Assembly (NCBI GenBank): GCA_035545895.1
Contig: DASZXJ010000178.1
Span: 1 to 46,446, forward strand
Direction: 5' to 3'
Length of the DNA: 46,446 nucleotides
From: DASZXJ01 sp035545895
Lineage (GTDB): Bacteria > Planctomycetota > Phycisphaerae > Tepidisphaerales > Tepidisphaeraceae
Part shown: one piece after another, positions 33,532-41,213 of the stretch
How positions within the stretch are numbered: the first letter of the stretch is position 1
How the letters are laid out: every line of letters starts with the position of its first letter
The notes under the pieces: generated by a model
The model's input: the letters and a program-made list of their open reading frames with translations, nothing else
Told to the model about the DNA's origin: nothing
The model's database searches: none
Translations under genes and position numbers: made by a program

Positions 33532-34521
33532 TTACGAAGTGACCGCTGCCGCCGGCATTCCGCCGCCGGCGCGGGCGCGCAGGCTGTCCATCATGTCGCG
33601 CACTTCCTTGGCCATCTGCGTATTGGGGAAATCGCGCGTGATGACATCGGCGATCTGCAGAGCATCGCTCCACTTGTGATCCTGCACCGCCAGCGAAAAC
33701 TGCGTGCGAAGCAACGCGAGTTTTTCCTTGAACACGCCACGAGCCGTTTCCTGATAGGCTTCAGCCTCGGTTGGAGTCAGATAACCGTCAAGCCGCTTGA
33801 GTATTTCGATCGCGCCATCGACATCATGCCGGCTAACTGCGTCGTTCCAGCTTTCAATCAGTTGCTGCTTATGAGCCTGGCGGCGGTTTTCAACTTCCTG
33901 CGGCAGATTGGCGGCAATGTCGTGCCCGGCAAACTGGACTGCAATTTTCTGGGCTTCCTGAAATGCCTCTGTCCATGCTTCGCCGCGCACGTGCCGGTCA
34001 ACGATGGCTGATGCTTCGGTGATCTGCCGGCGAACGACATCCTGCTGCTTCAGTTCGATCTGTTTGCGGAACTGCTCGGCCTCGCCCTTATAGCCGAAGT
34101 TCTTTTCCATCTCGTTGACGAGCGAAGAGGCTGCCTCCCAGCGTTGAGCCAGGATTTCCTCCTGAATGGCCCGGCGAAGGGCATCGGAATCCTTTTCCCG
34201 GAATGCGACCGATTTGGCACGATCGCTGAGTAGCTGCTGTTCGCTGATCAGGTTCAGCATGATCGAAAATTCTTCGAAGCGTTCGTTGAGGGTGGTCAGC
34301 GCCTTGTCGGTGCGTTCGACCGCGCTATCGTGAAGCGTACCCATAAGCATCGCCAGCGGCCAGGAGATCAATACGACCACCAGGCTGCCAGCGCCTGCGG
34401 CGAGCATCGTCCAATTATGGGTGGAAGAAGCGAGATAAATCCCCAAACCCAGTGTGCCCAACGAAACGATCAAGGCCACTACATACGCCCCGTTCAATCC
34501 GCTGGATGACTGCTTGTCCAC
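33532..34521 (-). CDS. Membrane-anchored coiled-coil/TPR-like protein of unknown function
   Basis: A protein of about 330 residues. Two N-terminal membrane helices ('GAYVVALIVSLGTLGLGIYLA' and 'MLAAGAGSLVVVLISWPLAMLMG') are followed by a long, fully helical cytoplasmic domain with TPR-like pairs ('WEAASSLVNEMEKNF', 'AWTEAFQEAQKIAVQFAGHDIA', 'WSDALQIADVITRDFPNTQMAKEV'). I recognise it only as a type common in planctomycetes. The start is taken as GTG 34521, which has AGGTGAGG upstream; an in-frame GTG at 34533 would add four residues. It is co-transcribed with the downstream oxidoreductase and possibly with the upstream 51-residue microprotein. Confidence 0.75.
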   Translation of the reverse strand: MDKQSSSGLNGAYVVALIVSLGTLGLGIYLASSTHNWTMLAAGAGSLVVVLISWPLAMLMGTLHDSAVERTDKALTTLNERFEEFSIMLNLISEQQLLSDRAKSVAFREKDSDALRRAIQEEILAQRWEAASSLVNEMEKNFGYKGEAEQFRKQIELKQQDVVRRQITEASAIVDRHVRGEAWTEAFQEAQKIAVQFAGHDIAANLPQEVENRRQAHKQQLIESWNDAVSRHDVDGAIEILKRLDGYLTPTEAEAYQETARGVFKEKLALLRTQFSLAVQDHKWSDALQIADVITRDFPNTQMAKEVRDMMDSLRARAGGGMPAAAVTS

Positions 34522-34608
34522 GTGCCACCTCACCTGGTGTTGAGAGAAGTTTTGACTCAGGAAGTGTTCGCTATGTCCAGTTTAGCGAGCTGGTGGGGCA
34601 GGGTCAAT

Positions 34609-34764
34609 TTATAACGTGGCATTCTGACGTGCTGTTTCGGTCTCGGCTGCCTTTTCGGCGGCATCCTGGACCAACGCGCCAATACGGCTAAATCGTTCGC
34701 CGCTCAAGATCAAGAGTAGCGCCCAAGCCCCAACGATACACCCTGTAACGGTAATGTACTCCAT
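34609..34764 (-). CDS. 51-residue membrane microprotein
   Basis: A short frame, ATG 34764 to TAA 34609-34611 (an ATG one codon upstream is also possible). It encodes a hydrophobic helix ('TVTGCIVGAWALLLILSGE') followed by a charged amphipathic helix ('FSRIGALVQDAAEKAAETE'), a classic N-out single-pass layout. It lies about 90 bp upstream of the coiled-coil membrane gene on the same strand. The remaining DNA from 34765 to 35012 shows no supported gene. Coding is inferred from the non-random composition (membrane helix then A/E-rich helix) and strand consistency; no ribosome-binding site is strong. Confidence 0.5.
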   Translation of the reverse strand: MEYITVTGCIVGAWALLLILSGERFSRIGALVQDAAEKAAETETARQNATL

Positions 34765-35012
34765 CATTCCATAGATCGGCCGAAAAGGCAGAGAACATTG
34801 CGGAATTCGAAATCATCGGAATCGACGTCGGAAGAGCACTATTATTGAAGTGCCTTTTGATCACGGCCGGCATCTGCGTAAGCTGTACTGACCCCCCAGA
34901 TAGATCAAATGAACTCGCTCTCGATGATTGTCTGGAAGGGAGCTCCGAGTTTACAAGTCACCCTTTAGAAATTTTTTTGCAGGGTCCACAATTGCAGGGT
35001 AAGTTTATTTCC

Positions 35013-35231
35013 ATGGCGCAACCTTCACGGGGATTCAAACTGGGTGCGATTGTTTGGGCTTTGGGAATTGGCGTTGTTATCGTCATATTGGCAGGATCAG
35101 TCATATTGCCAAGCACCAAACGCGCCCGGATCGATTTGGACGAATTAAGGCAGCGTAGTCAGACCGCGGACGCAGCGCCAAGCACTAATCAAGAGATCGT
35201 TCCGACCACAAGTCCCATTGCGGACAAATAG
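35013..35231 (+). CDS. Small single-pass membrane protein (pseudopilin-like N-terminus without Glu5)
   Basis: A 72-residue protein: 'MAQPSRGFKLGAIVWALGIGVVIVILAGSVILPSTKRARIDLDELRQ' and a Thr/Pro-rich tail. The hydrophobic segment runs from residue 10 to 32. The G7-F8 junction followed by a helix ending in 'LPSTKRAR' mimics planctomycete pseudopilins ('G-F-T-L-x-E ... LPSLSRAR'), but the Glu at mature position 5 is missing. The start at ATG 35013 is favoured, because an upstream extension to 34845 has no membrane or folded features. It lies 34 bp upstream of the hydroxylase gene and may be its operon partner. Confidence 0.55.
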   Translation: MAQPSRGFKLGAIVWALGIGVVIVILAGSVILPSTKRARIDLDELRQRSQTADAAPSTNQEIVPTTSPIADK

Positions 35232-35265
35232 TTGAGTCTCGTGCACGCGCAAGAGGAGAATCGGC

Positions 35266-36078
35266 TTGGATATAGCCTGGCAAATCCTGACGGCCGGAGC
35301 GAGTTTCCTGCTTTTGTTTCTCATGTTTCGCCCGCTCGAAATCGCCTTCGCCGCCAAAGCGAATCAGGGATTCTGTCGGCCGTTTTGGCGGATGGATCTG
35401 TGCTATCTCCTTGGCGAATATATGCTCTTCAATGGAGCCGTCTTTTGGATGCTCAGCCAGTTGAGTCCCTGGATTTATGCCGCCACGCCCAGCAAATTGC
35501 GAAATTGGGTCGGATCGCTGGATCAATGGGCGCAGATTCTACTCGTCATTTTGGCTGGGGATTTTCTCATCTATTGGGGACACCGTTTGCAGCACCGGTT
35601 CGATTTTTTGTGGCGATTTCATTGCATCCATCACAGTGCTGAACACTTGGATTGGCTGGCTGCTCACCGAGAACATCCGGTCGATTCGCTCTATACAATT
35701 CTGCTCGTCAATTTGCCCGTCTTCGCATTAGGTGTTCCGATCAAGCCATTGGCGTACTTCGCGGCATTTCGGGGTTTGTGGGCGATTTTTATCCATTCCA
35801 ACGTTCGCCTGCCGATTGGACCGCTGAGAATGCTTATTGGTGCGCCCGAACTTCATCACTGGCACCACGATCGAAATCGCTCGGCCGGCAATTATGCGAA
35901 TGTTTCACCTTTGATGGACATTTTGTTCGGAACCTATGTGTGTCCAGACCACGAGCCGCTTGCAGTTGGAGTGAGCGAATCGATTCCTAAAACCTACTTC
36001 GCACAGTTGATATATCCATTTCGCAGACGAAATGTGACTGAAAAGGAATCGCCCAGCAGCACATCTATAGCCTCATAA
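35266..36078 (+). CDS. Fatty acid hydroxylase / sterol desaturase superfamily protein
   Basis: An integral-membrane di-iron oxygenase of 270 residues that uses O2 to hydroxylate or desaturate lipids. The histidine boxes are present: 'GHRLQHRFDFLWRFHCIHHSAEHLDW' (HxxxxH and HxxHH) and, near residue 200, 'APELHHWHHDRNRSAGNY' (HHxHH), plus 'HSNVRLPIGPL' between them. Four to five membrane helices frame these boxes. The start is TTG at 35266, supported by AGAGGAG about 8 nt upstream. The substrate is unknown; in this group carotenoid, sterol-like or alkyl-lipid hydroxylation are all possible. Confidence 0.92.
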   Translation: MDIAWQILTAGASFLLLFLMFRPLEIAFAAKANQGFCRPFWRMDLCYLLGEYMLFNGAVFWMLSQLSPWIYAATPSKLRNWVGSLDQWAQILLVILAGDFLIYWGHRLQHRFDFLWRFHCIHHSAEHLDWLAAHREHPVDSLYTILLVNLPVFALGVPIKPLAYFAAFRGLWAIFIHSNVRLPIGPLRMLIGAPELHHWHHDRNRSAGNYANVSPLMDILFGTYVCPDHEPLAVGVSESIPKTYFAQLIYPFRRRNVTEKESPSSTSIAS

Positions 36079-36083
36079 ATGAC

Positions 36084-37361
36084 TTATTTTCGGCGAAGCA
36101 CGGCGACGAATCCGCCGTCGTGGTAGGTCGTTGGGGCTGGGCTCAAACCAGGTAGCGTGCTGTGCATCGAAACCATTTCATAGTCGCGGTGAGTTTGAAG
36201 AAATTGTTTTATTCGATCCTCATTTTCCTCCGGCCAGATGCTGCAGGTGCTGTAGGCCAGCAGTCCGTCGGGCCGAAGATAGGCGGCTGTGTCGTTGAGG
36301 ATTTCATTCTGGAGGCTGGCGAGCGATTCCAGAGCTTGGGGAGTTTGCGAATATCGCGCTTCAGGCCGGCGCGCGAGCACACCGCTGTTGCTGCACGGGG
36401 CATCCACGAGAATCCGGTCGAATGCGCGGGCCTCGAGGTCAACCACTTCTCGCAGCAGCCGAGACTCAACCACCGCGATATTCGCAATCCTACGAAGCTG
36501 AATCAAATCTCGCAGGGCCTTGCATCTATCATGTGCGGGATCGACCGCCATCATCGATCCGCTATCTCCGATTAGATCGCGAACCTGGAAGGTCTTGGTG
36601 CCCAGCCCCGCGCATCGATCAAGCACCGATTGCCCGGGCCGAAGATCAAGGTGATTGATGACTGCAGCCGCCGTGGCGTCTTGAACCTGCGCCAAACCGC
36701 GCGCTGCCCAATTCGCAAAGGTCGCGCGCCTGGCGGATTCAACGATGACGATGCCGGACTGTTCGTGTGGCTGAATGGTGACGCCATCAATCTGCAATTG
36801 CTCGATCAATATTCCTGAAAACAGCCGTGCCAGTGTAGGCGGTTCGGAATTGTCATGTTCGCAAAAGCGAATCGCATCGGCTTGGCCAAGCTGCGTTGAA
36901 AGACGGTCGAATAATTCCGGCGGGTGAGACAGAACGATTTCCGCATATCGCCGCGGGTCAATTTGCTTATCCGGCAGCGGCACATTCGGCTCGCGAGTGG
37001 CCCGCCGCAATACTGCGTTGACGAAACCGGCGGATGTGGATCGGCCAAACCGTCTGGCCTGGTTAACAGCCTCATCTACTGCCGCCGATGGTGGAATTCG
37101 ATCAAGAAATCGAAGCTGAAACAGCCCGATGCACAAAATCTTGCGGACCAGATCGTCAATCTTCGAACGCTCGGCGTAATGCCCGATGAGATATTGCAGG
37201 AAGATCAGATTCTTGATGACTCCAACTCGAATTTGTTCGGCCAGCGCAAGATCGCGAGGATCGCTCGGAGGTTCAACGCGCCGGCGAGTTCGATTTGCTC
37301 GCCAGCCCGGCAGCGCGCTGCGGTCAAGCTGCCACAAAGCATAGTCGCGGGCGGTGCTCAT
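36084..37361 (-). CDS. rsmB: 16S rRNA (cytosine-5) methyltransferase, RsmB-like (NusB domain plus RsmB/NOP domain)
   Basis: Methylates a cytosine (C967 in E. coli) of 16S rRNA using SAM. The 425 residues contain an N-terminal NusB-like RNA-binding domain (about 1-135) with 'PSAAVDEAVNQARRFG' and 'GFVNAVLRR'. The Rossmann methyltransferase domain follows: motif I 'VLDRCAGLGTKTFQ', catalytic motif IV 'VDAPCSNSGVLARRPEARY' and motif VI 'AYSTCSIWPEENE'. Both the catalytic and the release cysteine are present. Last gene of the def-fmt-rsmB operon; its ATG overlaps the fmt stop (TGATG). Confidence 0.93.
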   Translation of the reverse strand: MSTARDYALWQLDRSALPGWRANRTRRRVEPPSDPRDLALAEQIRVGVIKNLIFLQYLIGHYAERSKIDDLVRKILCIGLFQLRFLDRIPPSAAVDEAVNQARRFGRSTSAGFVNAVLRRATREPNVPLPDKQIDPRRYAEIVLSHPPELFDRLSTQLGQADAIRFCEHDNSEPPTLARLFSGILIEQLQIDGVTIQPHEQSGIVIVESARRATFANWAARGLAQVQDATAAAVINHLDLRPGQSVLDRCAGLGTKTFQVRDLIGDSGSMMAVDPAHDRCKALRDLIQLRRIANIAVVESRLLREVVDLEARAFDRILVDAPCSNSGVLARRPEARYSQTPQALESLASLQNEILNDTAAYLRPDGLLAYSTCSIWPEENEDRIKQFLQTHRDYEMVSMHSTLPGLSPAPTTYHDGGFVAVLRRK

Positions 37362-38272
37362 CAGATTGATTCGAGTCGCATGCCGATACGCCAGGGATGC
37401 CCGTTGGCAAAGGCGCGAAGCGGCATGGGGCGTTTGCCTTCGGGTTGGATTTCAACAATTTGCACCGCGCCGGAGCCGGTCGCAACCGTGTCGGGTGAAA
37501 TGATCTCGCCAGGAGCGCCGCCGCCATCAACCGGACGAGCTCGTACCAACGTTGCTCGGCCACATTCATCCGATTCCATCAACCGAACATGACAACCCGG
37601 CCAAGGATACATCCCTCGAATTTGCCTGGCGATCCTGTCGGCTGACTGAGTCCAATCAATGTTCGCCGATTGACGTGAAAGTTTGGGCGCCCGCGAAGCC
37701 TGCGATTCATCCTGTTCGGTCTCGACGGCTTTGCCTTGTTCAAGCTGTTGAATGACGTCCATGACCAGGGCCGGGCCGTCGGCGGACAGTCGATCATGCA
37801 GTTCACCGGCTGTTTCGAGTTCGCCGATATAGAGGCTGGATTGCCTCAACATTGCGCCCGCATCCATGCGCGGGGCAATACGGATGATCGTATTTCCCGA
37901 AATCGATTCGCCCGCGAGGATGGCGGCATTGATTGGCCCGGCGCCGCGAAACTTTGGCAATCGAGAGCCATGCAGGTTGATTGCTTTGAATTTCGCGTGA
38001 TCGACAATGTGCGGAGCGATCTTTTGGCCAAACGCAATGACCAGCAACAAGTCGGCGGGGGGGAGCTTTTCCTGATTGAGGTTGGCGGTTTTGAGTAAGC
38101 GCAAGTCGCGCTCAGCGGCAAGCCGCGAGATGGGCGTGGGTGTCAGATGTCTGCCGCGACCGGCGGGACGGTCCGGCTGGCTGATTGTCAGGACGATCTC
38201 ATGGCCGGCATCGAGCAGGCCGGCCAATGTCGGTATTCCAAACTCACCACTGCCGGCAAAAATGATTCGCAT
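37361..38272 (-). CDS. fmt: Methionyl-tRNA formyltransferase
   Basis: Formylates initiator Met-tRNA with 10-formyl-THF. The 303 residues start at ATG 38272 ('MRIIFAGSGEFGIPTLAGLL'), the family N-terminus; an upstream in-frame ATG inside def was discarded. The catalytic segment 'AINLHGSRLPKFRGAGPINAAILAGES' keeps N and H, and D is kept in 'RMDAGAML'. The C-terminal OB-fold domain is present ('IRGMYPWPGCHV'). It is preceded by def with 31 bp between them and overlaps rsmB, the standard bacterial operon order for formyl-methionine processing. Confidence 0.96.
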   Translation of the reverse strand: MRIIFAGSGEFGIPTLAGLLDAGHEIVLTISQPDRPAGRGRHLTPTPISRLAAERDLRLLKTANLNQEKLPPADLLLVIAFGQKIAPHIVDHAKFKAINLHGSRLPKFRGAGPINAAILAGESISGNTIIRIAPRMDAGAMLRQSSLYIGELETAGELHDRLSADGPALVMDVIQQLEQGKAVETEQDESQASRAPKLSRQSANIDWTQSADRIARQIRGMYPWPGCHVRLMESDECGRATLVRARPVDGGGAPGEIISPDTVATGSGAVQIVEIQPEGKRPMPLRAFANGHPWRIGMRLESI

Positions 38273-38303
38273 GAGATGGATCACGTGAACAGGAAACACC
38301 CGT

Positions 38304-38861
38304 TCATTTCTTTTTAGACTTTGATTTTGGCTTTGTTTTTGGCCGCGGATGTTCCGCTTCGTATTTCGCTTCAAGTTCTTTCAAAGCCTTGCGAGTTTTC
38401 AATTTATCGCCCAGTCCCATGCGGTCGGTGATCATCACGCCGTTAAGATGGTCAAACTCGTGCTGCCAGACGCGGGCAATAAATCCGCTCTGAATTTCGT
38501 CGATTTTGTTCCCTTCAAGGTCTTGCGCCAGCATGCGCATGGACTTGTTGCGGCTGACTTGCACGTTAATGTCGGGAAGGCTAAGGCAACCTTCTTCAGC
38601 AGTCTGTTCGCCATCCGGATCGGACAATACGGGATTCACGTAGATGCGGTCATCGCCCGGTTCGCCAGTGGCATTCATGACAAACAGGCGAATGTTTTTT
38701 CCGACCTGTGGAGCGGCCAATCCAACGCCTTTGGCCTCTCGCATGAGTTCCAGCATGCGCATCGATAGTTCCTTGAGTGCGGGCGTAAACTCCCTCACCG
38801 GTTCGCTGGTGCGGGTCAGCCTTGGGTCCGGCCAATAAATAATTTTCAGTTCTTCGCCCAT
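38304..38861 (-). CDS. def: Peptide deformylase
   Basis: Removes the formyl group from nascent proteins. The 185 residues carry all three metal motifs: motif 1 'GVGLAAPQVG', motif 2 'EEGCLSLP' (Cys ligand) and motif 3 'QHEFDHLNG' (two His ligands, catalytic Glu). A lysine/proline/serine tail of about 18 residues ('PRPKTKPKSKSKKK') extends beyond the usual end and could contact the ribosome. First gene of the def-fmt-rsmB operon; ATG 38861 lies in the divergent region shared with the TPR gene. Confidence 0.97.
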   Translation of the reverse strand: MGEELKIIYWPDPRLTRTSEPVREFTPALKELSMRMLELMREAKGVGLAAPQVGKNIRLFVMNATGEPGDDRIYVNPVLSDPDGEQTAEEGCLSLPDINVQVSRNKSMRMLAQDLEGNKIDEIQSGFIARVWQHEFDHLNGVMITDRMGLGDKLKTRKALKELEAKYEAEHPRPKTKPKSKSKKK

Positions 38862-38924
38862 GCACTTCGTGGCAAGCGTTAAATCGAACCCCTATAATCG
38901 ATGCGTAGACAGTAGATCATTTTA

Positions 38925-38953
38925 TTGACAGGTTCAACGCCTTGCGTTTACAT
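38925..38953 (+). promoter_or_regulatory. Sigma-70-type promoter of the TPR gene
   Basis: TTGACA (38925-38930), a perfect -35, is followed after 17 nt by TTACAT (38948-38953). The predicted start is near 38960, leaving a leader of about 55 nt with AGGAAA before the GTG start. It is the best-matching -35/-10 pair in the window. Confidence 0.7.
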
Positions 38954-39014
38954 TGCTTTGGTAATAAGGAACTTGCAGCCGTACTCGTCACGGTTTTGAG
39001 TTAGGAAACAGACA

Positions 39015-40439
39015 GTGTCAGAACTACCCCTAGGCTATCAACCCATCCCCGAAGAAGATCGAAAAAAGGCCAAAACCTTTTTTGATCGTGGCAACACTGT
39101 TGCCGGTACTGGGCAATACGACTACGCCATTGAGATGTTCATGCAGGGGCTGAACATCGACCCGGATGGCGTTGAAGGGCATCAGTCGCTACGCGACATC
39201 TCCCTCAAGCGAAAGGCCAGTGGCGGCAAATCGCTTGGCATGTTCGAAGCGATGAAACTCAAGCGCGGCGGCAAGGACGACAAGGGCAACATGATCAATG
39301 CCGAAAAGCTGCTGGCTTTTGATCCCGGCAATACCGATCACATGCTGAGCCTGATGCAAAGCGCGCTTAAGGGCGGCTTCTACGACACCGTCATGTGGAT
39401 TGGCCCGATCCTTTTCAGAGCCAACACCGACGGCAGCAAGCCGGATTACAATAAATACATCGCGTTGCGCGATACGTACAAAGCCCTCCAGCAATGGAAA
39501 CTGGCCAGCGATGCGTGTCAGGCAGCCCTGAACATGCGCCCGGACGACATGGACCTGATCACCGAACTGAAAAACCTCGGTGCCCAGCACACGATGTCTC
39601 AGGGCAAGTATGACAAAGGTGGCAGCTTCCGCGATTCAATCAAGGATATGGACAGCCAGCGCAAACTCCTTGAACAGGATATGGATGTACGCAGCGACGA
39701 CATGATGACCCGCGCCATCAAGGACGCTGAAGCCGAATACAACGCCCAGCCCAATGAGCCCGGCAAATTGATGAAGCTGGTCGAAGCCTTGCTGAAGACC
39801 GAAACACTGGAAAACGAAAACCGAGCAATTGATCTGCTTGCCGCAGAATACGATAGGACCAAGCAGTTTCGATTCCGTTTCAATATTGGCAAGATCAAGA
39901 TTCATCAGCTTGTTCGTGCCGATCGTCAGTACCGGGAGAAAATCGCGAAGAATCCGCAGGATGAATCATTACGCGAGGAGTATCGCAGCTTCTTCACCAA
40001 TCGTGCTGAAGAAGAACTCAAGGAATATAGCCTATTCGCAGAAAACTATCCGACCGATCTGACGCACAAGTACGAAATGGCTCGCCGGTTGTTTGCGTTG
40101 CAACGCTATGGTGAAGCAATTCCCGTATTCCAAACAGCCAGGCAGGATCCAAAGATTCGGGTCGATGCGAGCACACAGCTTGCCCGAGCATTTCTTGAAG
40201 CGGGATTCGTCGATGAGGCCGTCGACACATTGCGGGCACTCATCGAAGAATATCAGTTGAAGGGCGACACTCGCAGCAAGATCATGTATTACTGGTATGC
40301 TCGCTCTCTTGAGCAGCACGGCGACACCCCCGCAGCCATCAAGGCGTACAGCCAGGTCGCTCAGTGGGATTTTAACTACCTTGATGTGCAAGCCAGGATC
40401 AAACGTCTTCGCAGCAGCGGACCAACACCAGCCGCTTGA
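39015..40439 (+). CDS. TPR-repeat protein, conserved in planctomycetes (function unknown)
   Basis: A soluble 474-residue, mostly helical protein. It starts 'SELPLGYQPIPEEDRKKAKTFFDRGNTVAGTGQYDYAIEMFMQGLNIDP', the first TPR, and has further TPR-like pairs around 140-185 ('YKALQQWKLASDACQAALNMRPDD'), 340-400 ('MARRLFALQRYGEAIPVFQTA', 'QLARAFLEAGFVDEAVDTLRAL') and 430-455. A central region (about 200-330) is highly charged and coiled-coil-like. The GTG start at 39015 is preceded by AGGAAA. A strong promoter and long length suggest a well-expressed protein, perhaps a scaffold. No partner gene is apparent. Confidence 0.8.
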   Translation: MSELPLGYQPIPEEDRKKAKTFFDRGNTVAGTGQYDYAIEMFMQGLNIDPDGVEGHQSLRDISLKRKASGGKSLGMFEAMKLKRGGKDDKGNMINAEKLLAFDPGNTDHMLSLMQSALKGGFYDTVMWIGPILFRANTDGSKPDYNKYIALRDTYKALQQWKLASDACQAALNMRPDDMDLITELKNLGAQHTMSQGKYDKGGSFRDSIKDMDSQRKLLEQDMDVRSDDMMTRAIKDAEAEYNAQPNEPGKLMKLVEALLKTETLENENRAIDLLAAEYDRTKQFRFRFNIGKIKIHQLVRADRQYREKIAKNPQDESLREEYRSFFTNRAEEELKEYSLFAENYPTDLTHKYEMARRLFALQRYGEAIPVFQTARQDPKIRVDASTQLARAFLEAGFVDEAVDTLRALIEEYQLKGDTRSKIMYYWYARSLEQHGDTPAAIKAYSQVAQWDFNYLDVQARIKRLRSSGPTPAA

Positions 40440-40452
40440 TCCCCTCTCTGCC

Positions 40453-40480
40453 TTGCCGTAATCCATCATTGGGTTAGATT
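40453..40480 (+). promoter_or_regulatory. Possible promoter for the rpsT leader or a small RNA
   Basis: TTGCCG (40453-40458), 16 nt, then TAGATT (40475-40480). Both match four of six consensus positions. Transcription would begin near 40487 and give rpsT a leader of about 270 nt. Confidence 0.35.
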
Positions 40481-40493
40481 CCATGTGGTGCAT

Positions 40494-40710
40494 GCGAGGT
40501 TGTTTGCTTTCGCTGCAAAACCGGTGTTTGGCTCAATTGAGGCCGTATCGGATGCCCAAGGCAAACCTCCGCTTCGTTTCCCGTCTGGAACCAGTTGAAC
40601 CGCCTTGCTCCATGCGTCGAGCCTGTCGCATACCCCGCAAATGGCGATTGCGTTCGTTGTAATGGGGTCTGCTGGACTTTTGGCGACGGGCCGATAGAGT
40701 AATCGCCCTT
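40494..40710 (+). other. Structured intergenic segment upstream of rpsT
   Basis: The 315 bp between the TPR gene and rpsT hold no gene but several potential helices in a row. GCGAGGTTGTTTGC (from 40494) pairs with GCAAACCTCCGC (40561-40572) around a palindromic CTCAATTGAG. ATGCG/CGCAT pairs at 40612-40631. ACCCC/GGGGT (40632-40668) encloses GCAA/TTGC. GGCGA/TCGCC pairs near 40682-40707. The pattern fits a structured rpsT leader or a small RNA. I see no RNase P, tmRNA or SRP signature. Confidence 0.4.
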
Positions 40711-40754
40711 TGCGTGGCCGATGGTCGGCAGGCATTATTGAGGAAACAACGCCC

Positions 40755-41057
40755 GTGGCACACTCTCTATCAGCTAAGAAGCGAATCCGTCAAAGCATCA
40801 AACGTCGCGCCCGCAACCGCGCCCGCCGTGAGACGATCAAGGAGCAAACCAAGACTTTTTTGGGTGTTTTAGGCAAGGGAGATTTCTCCAAGGCCGAAAC
40901 CGAGCTGCGCAAGGTCGTGCAGCGACTGGATCAGGTCGCATCGAAGCACACCATTCACAAGAACACCGCGGCCCGCAAGCGCAGCCGCCTGACTCGCAAA
41001 CTCAACGCCGCCCGCGCCGCCAAGACCGGCGCAGGTACCCAGGCCGCGAAAGCCTGA
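40755..41057 (+). CDS. rpsT: 30S ribosomal protein S20
   Basis: Binds 16S rRNA in the body of the 30S subunit. The 100 residues start at GTG 40755 ('MAHSLSAKKRIRQSIKRRARNRARRE'), the standard S20 N-terminus rich in lysine and arginine. 'LDQVASKHTIHKNTAARKRSRLTRKLNA' is the conserved C-terminal helix pair. It ends in a short alanine/lysine tail. A GAGGAAA sequence lies about 10 nt before the GTG. A non-AUG start plus a structured leader recalls the autogenous control of S20 known in E. coli, but no specific element can be aligned by eye. Confidence 0.97.
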   Translation: MAHSLSAKKRIRQSIKRRARNRARRETIKEQTKTFLGVLGKGDFSKAETELRKVVQRLDQVASKHTIHKNTAARKRSRLTRKLNAARAAKTGAGTQAAKA

Positions 41058-41075
41058 TCGCGGCCAAAACTTGAG

Positions 41076-41194
41076 AATGACCAATGACCAAATCCCAATG
41101 ACCAACAAATGACCAAGCTCTAACGACCACTGGGATTTCCGAATCATTGGTCATTGGATTTTGGTGCTTTGTTGGTCATTGGATTTTGGTCATT
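41076..41194. repeat. ATGACCAA/TTGGTCAT repeat element (large imperfect inverted repeat)
   Basis: The left arm (41076-41116) has four spaced copies of ATGACCAA-type units. The right arm (41145-41194) has four copies of the reverse complement TTGGTCAT, so the whole 119 bp can fold into one long hairpin with a central loop of about 28 nt. In translation it reads MTNDQ or LVIGHWSL, strings I recall from spurious ORFs in planctomycete and verrucomicrobial genomes. It ends 19 bp before the glyS ATG, placing it in the rpsT-glyS intergenic region. Confidence 0.75.
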
Positions 41195-41213
41195 TGCATT
41201 TCAAGGAACAGCC

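Noticed and set aside
33343..34011. 222-codon plus-strand frame opposite the oxidoreductase and coiled-coil genes
   Set aside because: It is antisense to two well-supported genes and shows no family motif; its composition is that of a reverse-frame shadow.
38893..38898. TATAAT on the plus strand in the def/TPR divergent region as a main promoter
   Set aside because: No usable -35 lies upstream and the perfect TTGACA-17-TTACAT pair at 38925-38953 is closer to the gene; the short ATG frame after it stops within four codons.
41154..41213. 20-residue N-terminal extension of glycyl-tRNA synthetase
   Set aside because: It translates the ATGACCAA-type repeat, while the ATG at 41214 has a good Shine-Dalgarno and the family start.
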